Shown here: in pieces, positions 1 to 10,945 of the stretch
How positions within the stretch are numbered: position 1 is the first letter of the stretch
Layout of the letters: each line of letters starts with the position of its first letter
Assembly (NCBI GenBank): GCA_030549205.1
Contig: JAUKTV010000001.1
Coordinates: forward strand, 4,588,001-4,652,000
Direction: 5' to 3'
Source of the DNA: Apiosordaria backusii
Taxonomy: Eukaryota > Ascomycota > Sordariomycetes > Sordariales > Lasiosphaeriaceae
DNA: 64,000 nt
The notes under the pieces: generated by a model
Told to the model about the DNA's origin: nothing
Databases searched by the model: none
What the model saw: only the letters and a program-made list of their open reading frames with translations
Translations under genes and position numbers: made by a program

Positions 1-1553
1 TTGGTACGTAGTTGGCAAAGGCTACCACGATGACCTCTCTTTTTGCAAGCTAGCTCGACTGTAGAGGTAGGGGGGGCTTGCGAATGGAGGCTGGCCCGCT
101 TGACCCGTGGTGAACGTTCGGCTCGGGTCGCTGCCCCAATAGCGACCTTAGGAGCAAGCTGGGATTTCCTAGTTTGTCGTTGTCACTGTCTGAAAAGCCA
201 AAGCCAAAATTGACGTGCCCTGGCTGGCGAGCCCCGCCAAGCACGACGAGTGAAAGTTAGTGTAGACGGCTGTAACTGGAGACTTCCAGCAGATGCAAGA
301 CTTGTAAGACCTTGATTTTTGTACATCACAACTGGACCCTCATCTTGCTTTGATTGAACCAGGTACTGCCGGGCATCCGCAGACAGTTTTAAACCATGCA
401 GCCAGCGAGATGCCCTCACAGCTCACAGGTACAGGCCCGTTGCAAATGCTCCGGGGGCGCCCAGCCCAGGCGTGGGCTAGCCCTCATCCAGCGCCCCTCG
501 CACCAAAAGCCGGCCGATGAGAGCCCCCAGTGCAAGGGTGCCATCATCGCACCGCTCTCTATGGTCTGCTCTGTACCGTGTATCCGTAGTGACCCCGTAA
601 TCCGTAGTCCAGGTGTGAATGATGCGGCATTCTCATCCTTGCCAGCTGGACCCTTCACCTGAACCTGGGACAGACATGACTGGACATACCTAGCAGTACC
701 TCTCCACCAGTAGATCCGATGTACCTGGACATCTGGGGACAAACATGTCAATCCACACAGATACGGCAACTTCCATCTTCCGAGACATCTCAGCCTTATT
801 TGGGAGGATCACGCGCACATCTGCAGATGGCAAAAGAGATACCGAAGACAGCGCAAAACCCGAGATAAAAACAGCAGTGCTGGGAGCTGAAGCTGCAAAG
901 TGATGGCAAGTCGTGACAAGGTCGAGATTCAACCGAGACCCTGGCCCCACCCGGACCCCTGTGCGATGCGGTTAAAACAGGGTTCACACCCACCAAAATC
1001 CGCGGGCGTTCGGGTTCCCTGAGATTCAGGGTCCTGCCCCAAATGATGGCTTGCATATTCACTGTGGCAGCTGGCCAGTGGCAGCGCGTTTTGGCCCATT
1101 GGCAGCCCTGGCCCCAGGTCTGGATCTACGTCATAGCCAGCCTCCAACAAACCACCCCCAATGCACGCCAGGCCAAGTTCCAAGGTTCGAGGTTGACCAG
1201 CTGCATTCCGTCGTGATGAGGGGGTCTCCTGATTGCGGCGACGAGGTTGCGTGTCCTGCGGCTCGGGATCGTTTGGTCAGTCATCTGGAGTCGTCTGTCC
1301 ACCTTCGAGCTACACCGCCGTGACCACCTCTGCACTTTTGCCTCCCGGCATCGAACTCCGCCGTTTGGAACCGAGCGGTCACAGCATCACTCTGTATCAC
1401 CCATCCCAACACTTTTGTGTCTGAGAAAGAATACGCCATAAATCTACTGGCTACTGCTATCTAGTTGTACTAGCTGTCTATCTATACCGAAGAAATCCCG
1501 TCATGCCTCCGGGAAGTTGAGAGAGGCTGAGAGACCCCGTCTCAAAAACAACC
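1..1553. other. intergenic, no gene recognised
   Basis: I find no exon with a recognisable product on either strand. The open frames here are short, overlap one another and show no family motif. The right end is the 3' flank of the HAD phosphatase gene on the minus strand. Confidence 0.5.
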
Positions 1554-2659
1554 TCACTGCTTATTAGCTCTCGCGACAAGCCCAATGTCGCTCAGTTTGT
1601 CCACATAGAATGCTGGGACGGCCACCGCATCCGCCGCCTCCCAGTGTTCCTTCTGACTTACGCCCGTTAGGACCGCCAGCGTGCCACCGAGCTTCCCCTC
1701 GATCCCAAACTTGATGTCGGTGTCAAGACGGTCCCCTACCATGCACGTGCGTTCGCGATCAAACTGGAACTTGCCCTCGATGGCATCCATCATGGCCTGA
1801 CTGGGCTTCCCGAGCGCCACTGGCTTTTGGCCTGTCGAATACATGAGAGGCATGCTCATGGAGCCCGCGCCGGGGAAGAAGCCGTGGCTCATGGGGAAGG
1901 TCGAGTCCACGTTGGTCGCCAAGAAGACGGCGCCCCGCCTCAGGTACTGGAGTGCATACGAGAGCTTGAGGTAGTTGATGTGAAAGTCCAAGCCGACCAA
2001 CACGCAGCCTACTTCAGGGTCCAACAGAGACCCGTCAGCGAGACCCTTGAAGTCCTCTGAGGTGATATCCCTCCGGAAGGCCGGGTCGGTGCCGCCAATG
2101 AAGGGGACATTCTCGCTTCTTAGCTCCTGCTCGATGCCGGCCTCGCCAATGACAAAGACCTTGTTTTTGGGCGGTGTGAGCTTGAGGATTCTCGAGATGT
2201 ATATGGAGGCGGAATATGCCGACCCGAAGATTTCCTCTACATCAGACGGAATACCCAAACCCGTGAACTTTTTGAGGTACTCTTGGCGAGACTTTGTCGA
2301 GTTGTTGGTTACAAAGACTGTCTTTTTGCCTATCAAGGGTTAGCCATATGGGTGGACCGAGAGCAGAAAGGGCTCTCACCTCTGGATCTCAAGTATTCTA
2401 GAGTTTCCACAACCCCTTCAAAGACATGGTCGCCAGACCAGATGACTCCTGCAGGAAAGTTTGTTAATGTCAAACATCTGGATGAACCACTGATAGATGA
2501 GGCTACTATACCATCACAATCTAACAAGAAGACCTAGCAGGAGTGAGCATGGCTGCAGGCAAGGAAGCATGGGACTGGTGGTCAAGCACGCACATCAAAG
2601 CGGTCAATGAATTCGTCAATGGCGGCCGCATCACCAGTGAGGTATTTTGGCGTCGTCAT
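1554..2659 (-). CDS. HAD-superfamily phosphatase, 4-nitrophenylphosphatase / phosphoglycolate phosphatase (Pho13/PGP) type
   Basis: Four exons are read on the minus strand: 2594-2659, 2512-2533, 2380-2448 and 1554-2329, giving a protein of about 310 residues, the usual length for this family. The start is the ATG at 2659 (MTTPKYLTGD...), which matches the short N-terminus usual in fungal homologues. HAD motif I is LLDCDGV, with the nucleophile and acid/base aspartates. Motif II is TNNST, the motif III lysine lies in LGKPSQ, and motif IV is GDRLDTDIKFG. Members are cytosolic and hydrolyse small phosphorylated metabolites such as 2-phosphoglycolate; that role is family knowledge, not seen here. 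Exon 2 is only 22 nt and carries most of motif I. All three introns have GT..AG ends and the phases join without a frame break. Confidence 0.9.
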
Positions 2660-4720
2660 GATGCAGAAACTGGAAAGCCGGAAAGGACAGGATTACCGAG
2701 AATGTGGCTTCAGAGACAGACTGACCCGATACCCTACAGGGAAATGAGTCAAGGGTGGCAGTTGCCGAAGTGGTGGGTTGGTGGGTTGAGTTGAGGTCTT
2801 GGTCGGGCAATCTGCTTGAAAATTGCGGAACGGATAACACCAAGTTCGGCTACGGTTTTGCGACTCTGCCGCCTCCACGAAGGACCTTGTCCCCCATGCC
2901 CCTTCTGAGGAGCCGACCGTTAATAAGCAATGATTGGTTGGGCTTGAGTGGCGGCGAAGAGAAGCTGTCGTCGGATGAGTCTGGCCCAGCAACCCTTCCC
3001 GGGACTCGATGACAATTGGAAAACAAAGTGACGATACCGGCCAGTCTGCCACCTCACTCAAGACCTCAACCGCTGCAGGCCGGGCCCAACTGAAAGACAG
3101 ATGCTCCAGAGAATCTCAGATACGCAGGGCAAACAGTGGTGGAGCAAATGCCCTAAAACTTTAAAGCGGGACGATGACGCAAATGAAATCCACCCCCAAG
3201 CTTCAAGCTCCTAGCGACCCCGCATCGTCACACCACCCCCACTAGAGAATGGTGTGGGTGTCGAGATTCTCGAACCCTCGAACTAATCATGCCTCTCATC
3301 ATGTGATGGATTCATTTTTCTTTTCTCACGAGGTGGCCCATATCAAAGACCGAGTGAGACCTAGACTGCTCGAGAATTCGGGGGATGGTATTTTCTATCA
3401 TTTATACGAAACTGTTTGAAATCCAGAACAGTCCTCGTGAACTTGTATGCCCGGTCTTGGCAACAACATTGTTTCCTTCAGATGTCTAACCGGAAATTTC
3501 TCCGTGAAAGGGAAGTGATTGACCTTTGTTCCATGATCAAACTCGTCTAAAAGACAAAGTCGTATGATTCTGAGAGCATATTAGACATTATGCCTATCGT
3601 CTTCCAGTGACGAGGGGAAGAAGAGGCCAATCCTCATCTTAACCCCCACTCTTGGACCCTGGAACCAGTTCTACCAAGGCTTTATATCCACGGTCCATAT
3701 TACCCGGAGTTTGAGAGTCTACGCTACGTGTACATCGTATGGTGGCAGTTTCATTCTACCTGGAAGCCGTATCCTACTAGGAAAAGAAGCAGAACAAAAA
3801 CATAGGGTAGCAACATACCTCATAGAATAGGTCATGTTGAAGGCGCCTCCTATATCTAGTCTATGCACAAACTCCGGACCGCACAGAGCCACGTCCGATC
3901 AGTGTAGCATGTACAGTACCGGCGCATGTCATGGATGGGATATATGCCGGATCGTCATCAATCCATCACTCTGGTATCGCCTGCCCTGATCGACGGGTCC
4001 GTCCATCCCAACGGCGTCTAGCCGTCTAGCACGCACCAGTCGATGCCGAAATGTGTGTTCGGCACTAGCAATATGAGCGAGCCATTGTGACGAGATGCCG
4101 GATCGGGCTGATTGCGCCCTGAGTTGAACCTCATCGCCGGGTCAGGACTGCTTTGTCTCTTGCATTCCGATCCAGTTTAGACGTAATCGACTTGCCGAGA
4201 CTTCTGTGCAATATTCTTTCCTTCCAAAAACCACATTCCACCATATTTTGATCATTTCATTATTCAGGTGAAGGAGCGACCAAACATCAAACTCGATAAC
4301 AGCCACTTCAAGACAGAAAGGTTCAAACAAGGGTTGCTGAGTGGGACAAACCCGAAAAGCATTCTGCAGCTGCCCCTCCAAGACATTCCAGTTGCTACCC
4401 CTCTCACCAATAAACCCCCACGGGCAAAGCCCCTCCATTAGAAAACCAGCCACAAAAAAATCCCGCTCAAGACAACCATCCATACCACACTGAAGAGCGC
4501 GCCTTGTTGGGAATCTCAGCTCATCCGCTGCCACACAAGACACACCAAAAGTAAGAGCCACAGCCTCTTACCAGCTCAGTCATCAAGGCTAACCTCCAAA
4601 CCCCGAAGAACTTCAACAACCCCGAAACTGAGACTCTCTCTCTTCCTCGCTTGTCTCGGAATTCTATCACCACCACCACCACAACAACAGCTTCAACTAC
4701 AGCATCCCACAACGCCCAAA
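2660..4720. other. intergenic between divergent phosphatase and 6PGL genes
   Basis: This is about 2 kb between two divergently transcribed genes, so it should hold both promoters. A minus-strand open frame at 4142-4561 (139 codons) has no recognisable motif and overlaps the probable 6PGL leader, so I do not call it. Just before the 6PGL start there is a CAC/CAA-rich stretch (4670-4700), typical of a fungal 5' leader. Confidence 0.5.
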
Positions 4721-5509
4721 ATGGCCAAACAAGCAAACCTCTACTCCTTCCCCTCCGTCCCCGAACACCTAGCCCCCGCCCTCCGCGCCTACGTCATCTC
4801 CTGCCAGGAAGCCGGCCTAGCCCGCCACAACGTCTTCAAAGTCGCCGTCTCAGGCGGCTCCCTCCCCAAAACCCTCGCCCAAGCTCTGCTTGCTCCCTCC
4901 ACCGGCCCCGCCGACCAAGTCAAGTGGGACAAGTGGGAAATCTTCTTCGCCGACGAGCGCGCCGTCCCCCTCGACCACCCCGACTCAAATTATTTCCTCC
5001 TCAAGCAGGAACTCCTCGACAAGATCTCCGGCCCGCAACCAACCGTCCACCCCATCGACGTCGAGTATCTAAACGACACCCAAGAACTAGCCGATCAGTA
5101 CGAGCAAGTCCTCGTCAAGAGCTTCGCCTCGAGGGACAGCGTCAAGCTCCCCATTTTTGATTTGCTGTTGTTGGGGTGTGGGCCGGACGGGCATACTTGC
5201 TCGTTGTTTCCGGGGCATGAGTTGTTGAGGGAGACGTCTGCTTGGGTGGCGCCGATTGAGGACTCTCCGAAGCCGCCTCCGAGGAGGGTGACGCTTACGC
5301 TGCCGGTGGTGACGCACGCGGTGAGGATCGCGTTTGTGGCTACGGGGGCGGGGAAGAGGGAGGTGATGAAGCAGATTTTTGAGGAGGGGGCCGCGGGCGG
5401 GCTGCCGTGTGCGCTGGTGAATGAGGGGGCGGGGGAGAGGGCGAGCTGGTTTGTGGATGCGGATGCTGTGGAGGGAGTTAGTTATCCTAGGAGGCCTTTC
5501 TCTCTCTAA
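4721..5509 (+). CDS. 6-phosphogluconolactonase
   Basis: This is a single exon of 262 residues, a normal size for the glucosamine-6-phosphate isomerase/6PGL fold. Diagnostic motifs are VAVSGGSLPK near residue 45, the FADERAVPLDHPDSNY segment near 86-101, and LLGCGPDGHTCSLFPGH near 150. The enzyme hydrolyses 6-phosphogluconolactone to 6-phosphogluconate in the oxidative pentose phosphate pathway and is normally cytosolic. The ATG sits in the context CAAAATGGCC and no other in-frame start fits the family N-terminus. A run of about 16 A residues follows directly from the TAA stop. The first half is strongly C-ending in codon use and the second half G-rich, with no break in the frame. Confidence 0.95.
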   Translation: MAKQANLYSFPSVPEHLAPALRAYVISCQEAGLARHNVFKVAVSGGSLPKTLAQALLAPSTGPADQVKWDKWEIFFADERAVPLDHPDSNYFLLKQELLDKISGPQPTVHPIDVEYLNDTQELADQYEQVLVKSFASRDSVKLPIFDLLLLGCGPDGHTCSLFPGHELLRETSAWVAPIEDSPKPPPRRVTLTLPVVTHAVRIAFVATGAGKREVMKQIFEEGAAGGLPCALVNEGAGERASWFVDADAVEGVSYPRRPFSL

Positions 5510-6298
5510 AAAAAAAAAAAAAAGTGAGGGGGGGTTAACAAGATAAAAGGGATGGAAAAGGCGGGTGGATATGCAATGATTAGCTTGTTCTCAAAACTTT
5601 CGTTTTGGCTTTTTTTTTTTTTCTTTGTTATGAGAGGCTCCATGATATATGATTTTGATATCCCCAAGGGTTTTGTTTCCGGTGGTTTTGACATGTGTTG
5701 TCGTCGTTGAGTGTTGAGTTCGTTATGAAGTGGAAGTAGAGTAGTTGGCGGATATAGTCATGGCCCCATGAATTGGAGTTTTTGCTCGTACCTCCTTCTT
5801 TAGCAACTTTTCTCAAGAACGTGCCATTGATACATGGACTAAATCTTGACTGTGAAAGGTGAAAGTGTGATTATGAGTAGTAGCTGATACGAGGTTGGTA
5901 AGAGAAGATGGTACTGCCCAGTTACGGTTAGAAGTCCTTGTGTGTCAGAACGGTAGTAATTGCAGGATTGTAATTGAGGGGCACATTTAAGATAAGAGGT
6001 AGTTACGGGCTAGTAGGAGGTATCTATCTCATCCCCTCATGCAGGTAATATAACATTCTGTTCTGTTCTAGGTATCTCAGGTACGGTTTCCTACTTGCAA
6101 AACACACACCAGCAAAAGCCATGCATGCTCTTGGTATGCTCTTTGAGCTTCATTTATTCTCAAAACGAACAAACAAACCATCCCAATCTTTCATATATCC
6201 GTAGGTATCCATATCCTTTATCCATCATCATTAAACCCCCTCAAAAACAATACCACATTCATTTATCCATCATCCATTTTCCAACCATCTTCATTACC
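5510..6298. other. intergenic between convergent genes
   Basis: This is the 3' flank of two converging genes. It holds an A16 tract just after the 6PGL stop and a T-rich tract near 5609-5622. I see no coding evidence. Transcripts from both sides probably end here. Confidence 0.5.
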
Positions 6299-8145
6299 TC
6301 AAAAAGCCCTCCAAACCGCCCCCGCCCTCCTCTTATTCCCCTCCAATATCCCCGACCCCTCATCAGTCCCAGCCCTATTAACCCCCCTAACCCACTCCAT
6401 CTCCTCCTCTCTCACCTCCCGTTCCACCACCTCCATAACCTCAATCTCCCTCCCCATCCCCTCCACCAGTTCCCCCACCCCATTCAGCACTCTCCTCAAG
6501 TTACTACTCCCCTCATTCCCCCCTCATCTGGTCCAGCAATCCCACACAACTCCCCCCTCAACCCCCCCAACTTCCTCCTAACACTAGCAACCTCCTCCCC
6601 CCATCCCTCCCCCACATCCCCAATCAACTCCTCCCCCGCTGTCTCCCCCCTCTGTCGCGAAGACAATATCCCCTCCGCCCTGCCCAACCACCTCTCAAAC
6701 TGCCTAACAAGCCTAACATACCTCCCCCCCTTATGACCATGACCACACGGCTCCGTCAGCACCCACACCGCCCCCAGCACCTCATCCAGCACCCTCACCC
6801 TCTCCTCCAGTCCTCCCCTCCCCTTCCCCCAATCTAGCAACTCTTTCACCGCGATACTCTCCACAGTCCTATTCTCCAACTTCAACACCTCGTCTTCTTG
6901 CCCAGCTACATCTTCAAACCTCGCACGTAATTTATCGTAGGCGGAATCCTCCCACTGTTGCGTCACTGTCCCAGCAGAGGAGTGCAGCAGTGACAGTTGC
7001 AGTAATTCAGTCTGAAGCCTAGCAGTCTCCGCCGAGATCGCCACATTAGCAGGGAGTTTCGACGGTGAGGGAGGCGCAAAAAAAGTCGACGTCAGCGGCT
7101 TGGCCAGGTGCGGGTTCTTCAACGGGGAAAAGTGCTGCTGGTGGGTGGTAAACTCTGGTTTTGCCCTCTCTTTGAGTTTGCTGACAACACCACCACCACC
7201 ACCACCTGGACCTTCCAACTTTAGGGACTTGGTTCTACCTAATCCACCAGGAGTTGATAGTTGGGTGGTATTGGGATTGGGGGTAGGGGTGGGATGAGAC
7301 GGGGCGCGTTTGTGAGGGGCGGTAGGGGCTGTAGAGCGGGTGATGGGTGGTTTGGACCTATCATTCCTATCAGTGGAATTTGACGTCGCGGTGGAGGTTT
7401 GAGAGGTGGATGACGGGGGGCGGAGGATGGTGGTGCTTGATAGGGCAGTAACAGATGATTTTGCCCGGGAGTGGGAGCTGGGGGTGGTGGTGGTGGTGGA
7501 GGGGATGCGCCTGGGGGGAACGCCAGAGGAGGTTGTGGGGCGGCGGGAGGCAGAAGTGGTGGTTGTTTCTGTGACTGTTGGACGTCTTTGGAGAGGGTTG
7601 GTTTCCGTAGCTGTGGTTGTTGTGCCTGCTGCTGTAGGTCGTCTCGGAGGGGCGATGGATGAGCCAGCTGCTTCTGAAGTTGTTGAGATGCATGACCGGG
7701 TTGAGGTGGTAGAGAGCTGACGGATAGACCCCGCCCTAGTAAGGCGGCTGGTTGATGTGGTTGATGAGTCTGGGTTGGTCGAAGCGGTAGAGACCTGCCG
7801 GATAGAGGGGGTTCTGTTCAACCGGGTTGAGGTTGATAATGAGTCCGGGTTGGTGGATGAAGAAGGCTGACGCGCCGATGTTGCTGAAGCGGTAGATGAT
7901 GCAGAGGTCATGCGGCCAAAAACACCGGATAAGGGTCTACTACCCCTTACTTCGCCAGCGGCTCGCCTAAGTGTTCCAGTTGACGTTGAGGTTGAAGATG
8001 GCTTGACGGGTAGCCGACTTGGTGAGGTGCTGCGTTGTTGACTTGGGCTGCTGGGGGCATTGTTTTGGTCTGCCGTCTCGGATCTGGTGATCGGCTTTCT
8101 GAGAGACCGCGCGCGACCCAGCGCGCTGCTTTGTGAAGACGACAT
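6299..8145 (-). CDS. Ser/Thr-rich conserved fungal protein of unknown function, with an apparent C-terminal frameshift
   Basis: The uninterrupted frame runs from the ATG at 8145 to a TGA at 6496-6498, about 549 residues. The first ~350 residues are low complexity (Ser/Thr/Pro/Arg-rich, disordered). The last ~200 are ordered and helical, with stretches such as ETARLQTELLQLSLLHSS and DEVLKLENRTVESIAVKELL. After the stop, the neighbouring frame continues with a charged, coiled-coil-like segment (VGELVEGMGREIEVMEVV...) to a stop at 6299. One extra G in the six-base run at 6518-6523 would join the two frames. I do not recognise the family. The helical C-terminus suggests an oligomerising or scaffold protein, but this is inference. 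The extent given includes the out-of-frame tail. Confidence 0.7.
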
Positions 8146-8734
8146 GATATCCTCTACAATCTCAGTCAAACAGTAGTTGCTGTACAGTTAGGTGTCAACG
8201 ACAGCACCAGATACACCGACTTTCGTGTTGATGTTGCGACAGCTGTGTCTTGGCGATCGAGGCTGACGATTGGCCCCTGTACTTACATAGCTGAGCTGTG
8301 CGCCTGGGGAAGTGGGGCCGCCTTGCAACGTCACCTCTCACTCTCTCCATGTCTCCCATCTCTCGCCTCATTTTCAACAATTGTCACAGCTCACCTGAAG
8401 AACTATCATTTCCAAAAGGCATCAAGCCAAGATCCAATTGACTTTCATTAACTGTGGTAGCTCCAAACTTCTTTCCAAAACTAAATAATTGTACACAGTA
8501 TCAAGAATATACAGTTTACACAATGATTGAAACTCTGTCTTGCTGCGCACCATATGGCCCAGTTCAAAAAAACCCCAAAGTGAAGTGAAATTCTTTCCCA
8601 TCTTTCCATCCTCTAAAAGGCTCATCACCAAAAAACCAAGATCATTCGCCACCCATATACCCTCGTTTATATTATCCAATTCTCTTAAATCGCCAAATAT
8701 GCGTGGCCATCTCACACTCCGCATCAGGACATTT
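8146..8734. other. short intergenic region between two minus-strand genes
   Basis: It contains the promoter of the Ser/Thr-rich gene and the 3' flank of the zinc-binding protein gene. No gene is recognised. Confidence 0.45.
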
Positions 8735-10945
8735 CTACGCCCCGAGAACCTGGCCTGGGGCAGAAACTTCGCCATCTTGATGTCTTTCTTCGAGCCCGGC
8801 TTGCTGCGTATTTTCTATGACATCCGCATCCGATCTCCCCCTCTCGTACGCCTGATCACGCGCCTGCTCGACCGCCCGCAATACTACCCCCAAATCACCC
8901 CGGTTCCTCTTCAGCAGGCCGGAGCATCCCGAGCAAACATTCAAGTGACAGGCACTGCAGATGTAGCACTCGGCATTTCGGTCCTTGTGCCCGCACGTCC
9001 TGCACGCAATCGGGTTGTTCCTTTGCTTACCGGCCGTCATTATTTTATGGTTGGTTATGCACCGGAAATGCTTGTCCCCCAGAGGCCGAGCGTCGAGAAT
9101 CTCGTCGGCCGGCAGAGGTGTGTACCAATTCCTGGGAAACAATGCTGCCCCCGGGTTGTCGGTCTTATCTGGTGCGTTTGGGTTGGGCTCCCTCAAGGGA
9201 TAATCCAGGAATTCCGGTCTTATTGGTGGTGCTCGAAGCGTAATTTCTGACCCATTCTCAGATATTGGCTTTCCCCATGCCGGGCTTTGAGGACCTGATC
9301 TCGGTTCTCTGGGGAAGGGTGGTTGCAATTCTGGGAGGGGTCCTCCTGCAGGGTCCCGACGGTTCGGCCCACCAAACCCGGAACCTTCGTCGGTTCGGAA
9401 GCGGGCCGAGTGTGGAGGATTCGCAAACCGGTTACGCACAGGCGAAGATGGAAGACCAATCGGTGAGCGTCCATTAAGTCCCGAGTTACTCGCCTTAGGA
9501 GCTAGACTCGGACTGCTTTTAGCTTGCCGTAATGTGTGTTCCGAAGGGCCCAGTGTATTGCGTGGTACGGGTGGCGACGGTGGCCTCTGCTCGCTTGGCA
9601 ACTCTGGGGTTATCGCTGGCGATATTGGCGACACGGCCATGTCCAACACCGGGCTTTTGACGTCATTTGACCCGTATTCTGGCGTCGGTAATCTCTGGGC
9701 AGATAGCGGAGATACAACCGGTAACGAGGTTGCAGGGCTTGAGGCATTTGCACTTGGTGGGCTCTCATGCCCCTTCCTCCTTAGTTTGTCCTTCACATGA
9801 GACACCTCTTGCCCCATGTTGACCTCAATTTGCGGCACCGCCTGCTCACTCGGATTTACCGGCCGAATATTTCTTCCTGGCAATCCACTGGCAAAATTCT
9901 GGGGAGGTGGGGCTCGATGCGTTGTTGTGGAAGGAGGTTGACCTTGCTGTTCCGAAGTGTGAGGCTGCGATGGTGGTTGTGATGGTTGGTTGGATGCAGC
10001 GGTGGATCCGTGACTGGAAACAAGCTTGAGTTCCGGAACCTCAACTTTTTTCTCGGCCTTTAATGATCTTCTTCTCCAGAGCTGATCCTGTGGAGAACTT
10101 TTATCTACTAGCGGGGATGAGGCGGTATGCGTGGATGCTGGTGGTTGGACAGACGATGATGTCTGCAGACGTATTGTTTGCAGTCTGCTGCGCTGGGCAT
10201 CTTTTAAAGGCGGTGGAGGGGGTAGTTCTTCAAGGTCCTCTTTGAACACCTGATGAGTAGAAATGTTGGACTCTTGTTTTTGAGCATGTTGGTCAGATGA
10301 CAGTGGCGGCAGCGTTGGTGACTGAATGTGAGACTCGTTTCCTATTGTGGGGGACGATACTGTATAAGAATCTTTAGATGGAACAATGGGAACCACTTCG
10401 TTGGCAGAGTTTGTCGAGGTCCGTGGTGTAGAATCAGAAGTGTGATTTGAGTAAGCCGACAATAGACTAGAGTATGACCCGGCCGGTGAGGGAATCCTCT
10501 CTGGTAATGTCGGGCTTGGAAGAGACATCGGCGCCGGGACCGAGGGGCTCGTGACAGTCGTGGCAGCAACGGGCCGTCGGCGTGGCACACTCACCGATGG
10601 TGGGAGCCCGGGAGATTTTGCAGGTAGGCGCGGGAGAGGTGAATCTGGGGGAGGGTGAGCAACGGCGGCCATGGTATAAGCCGTCTTGGTGGTGAAGGTG
10701 CTCCTGGTGTCCCAGTCCTTTGCGGCCGGTACTGGCTTCTTCGTGATGGGAAGGGGGGCTCCAGTCTGAACAGCAACAGGTGGCCGAGGCAGGTCCTTCT
10801 TTGGTGGCGGAGGTAGTGGGAGGTCAGACCCGAACGAGTCCGTGTCAAAGTCGAGGGCAGGCAAAGAAGGAGGAACGGGGAGGGCCTTTGAGAAGCGAGA
10901 CTTGCCCCCCGTTTTAGGGAGCTGCAAGCTGGCAGTTTCCATCAT
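8735..10945 (-). CDS. proline-rich protein with a C-terminal cysteine-rich zinc-binding domain
   Basis: A single long exon encodes about 736 residues from the ATG at 10945; a second ATG follows at once at 10942. The first ~600 residues are disordered and rich in Pro, Ser and Lys, with polyproline segments (LPLPPPPKKDLPRPP) that could bind SH3 or WW domains. The C-terminus has a compact Cys/His cluster near residues 627-675: CITNHK, then CRTCGHKDRNAECYICSACH and CSGCSGLL. The four CxxC pairs indicate a zinc-ribbon or treble-clef fold. A short helical tail with charged residues follows. I recognise this as a fungal protein type but cannot assign a role; a scaffold function is possible. No introns are apparent. 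Confidence 0.75.
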   Translation of the reverse strand: MMETASLQLPKTGGKSRFSKALPVPPSLPALDFDTDSFGSDLPLPPPPKKDLPRPPVAVQTGAPLPITKKPVPAAKDWDTRSTFTTKTAYTMAAVAHPPPDSPLPRLPAKSPGLPPSVSVPRRRPVAATTVTSPSVPAPMSLPSPTLPERIPSPAGSYSSLLSAYSNHTSDSTPRTSTNSANEVVPIVPSKDSYTVSSPTIGNESHIQSPTLPPLSSDQHAQKQESNISTHQVFKEDLEELPPPPPLKDAQRSRLQTIRLQTSSSVQPPASTHTASSPLVDKSSPQDQLWRRRSLKAEKKVEVPELKLVSSHGSTAASNQPSQPPSQPHTSEQQGQPPSTTTHRAPPPQNFASGLPGRNIRPVNPSEQAVPQIEVNMGQEVSHVKDKLRRKGHESPPSANASSPATSLPVVSPLSAQRLPTPEYGSNDVKSPVLDMAVSPISPAITPELPSEQRPPSPPVPRNTLGPSEHTLRQAKSSPSLAPKASNSGLNGRSPIGLPSSPVRNRFANPPHSARFRTDEGSGFGGPNRRDPAGGPLPELQPPFPREPRSGPQSPAWGKPISENGSEITLRAPPIRPEFLDYPLREPNPNAPDKTDNPGAALFPRNWYTPLPADEILDARPLGDKHFRCITNHKIMTAGKQRNNPIACRTCGHKDRNAECYICSACHLNVCSGCSGLLKRNRGDLGVVLRAVEQARDQAYERGRSDADVIENTQQAGLEERHQDGEVSAPGQVLGA

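Noticed and set aside
4142..4561. 139-codon minus-strand open frame
   Set aside because: No motif, no homologous pattern recognised, and it overlaps the probable 6PGL promoter and leader.
5508..5524. poly-A tract at the end of 6PGL as a sign of retrocopying
   Set aside because: The gene has its own promoter-like leader and normal motifs, and a single A run after the stop is not enough evidence.
6095..6736. 213-codon plus-strand open frame rich in Pro/Ser
   Set aside because: It lies antisense to the C-terminus of the minus-strand gene and its composition is explained by that gene's G-rich coding strand.
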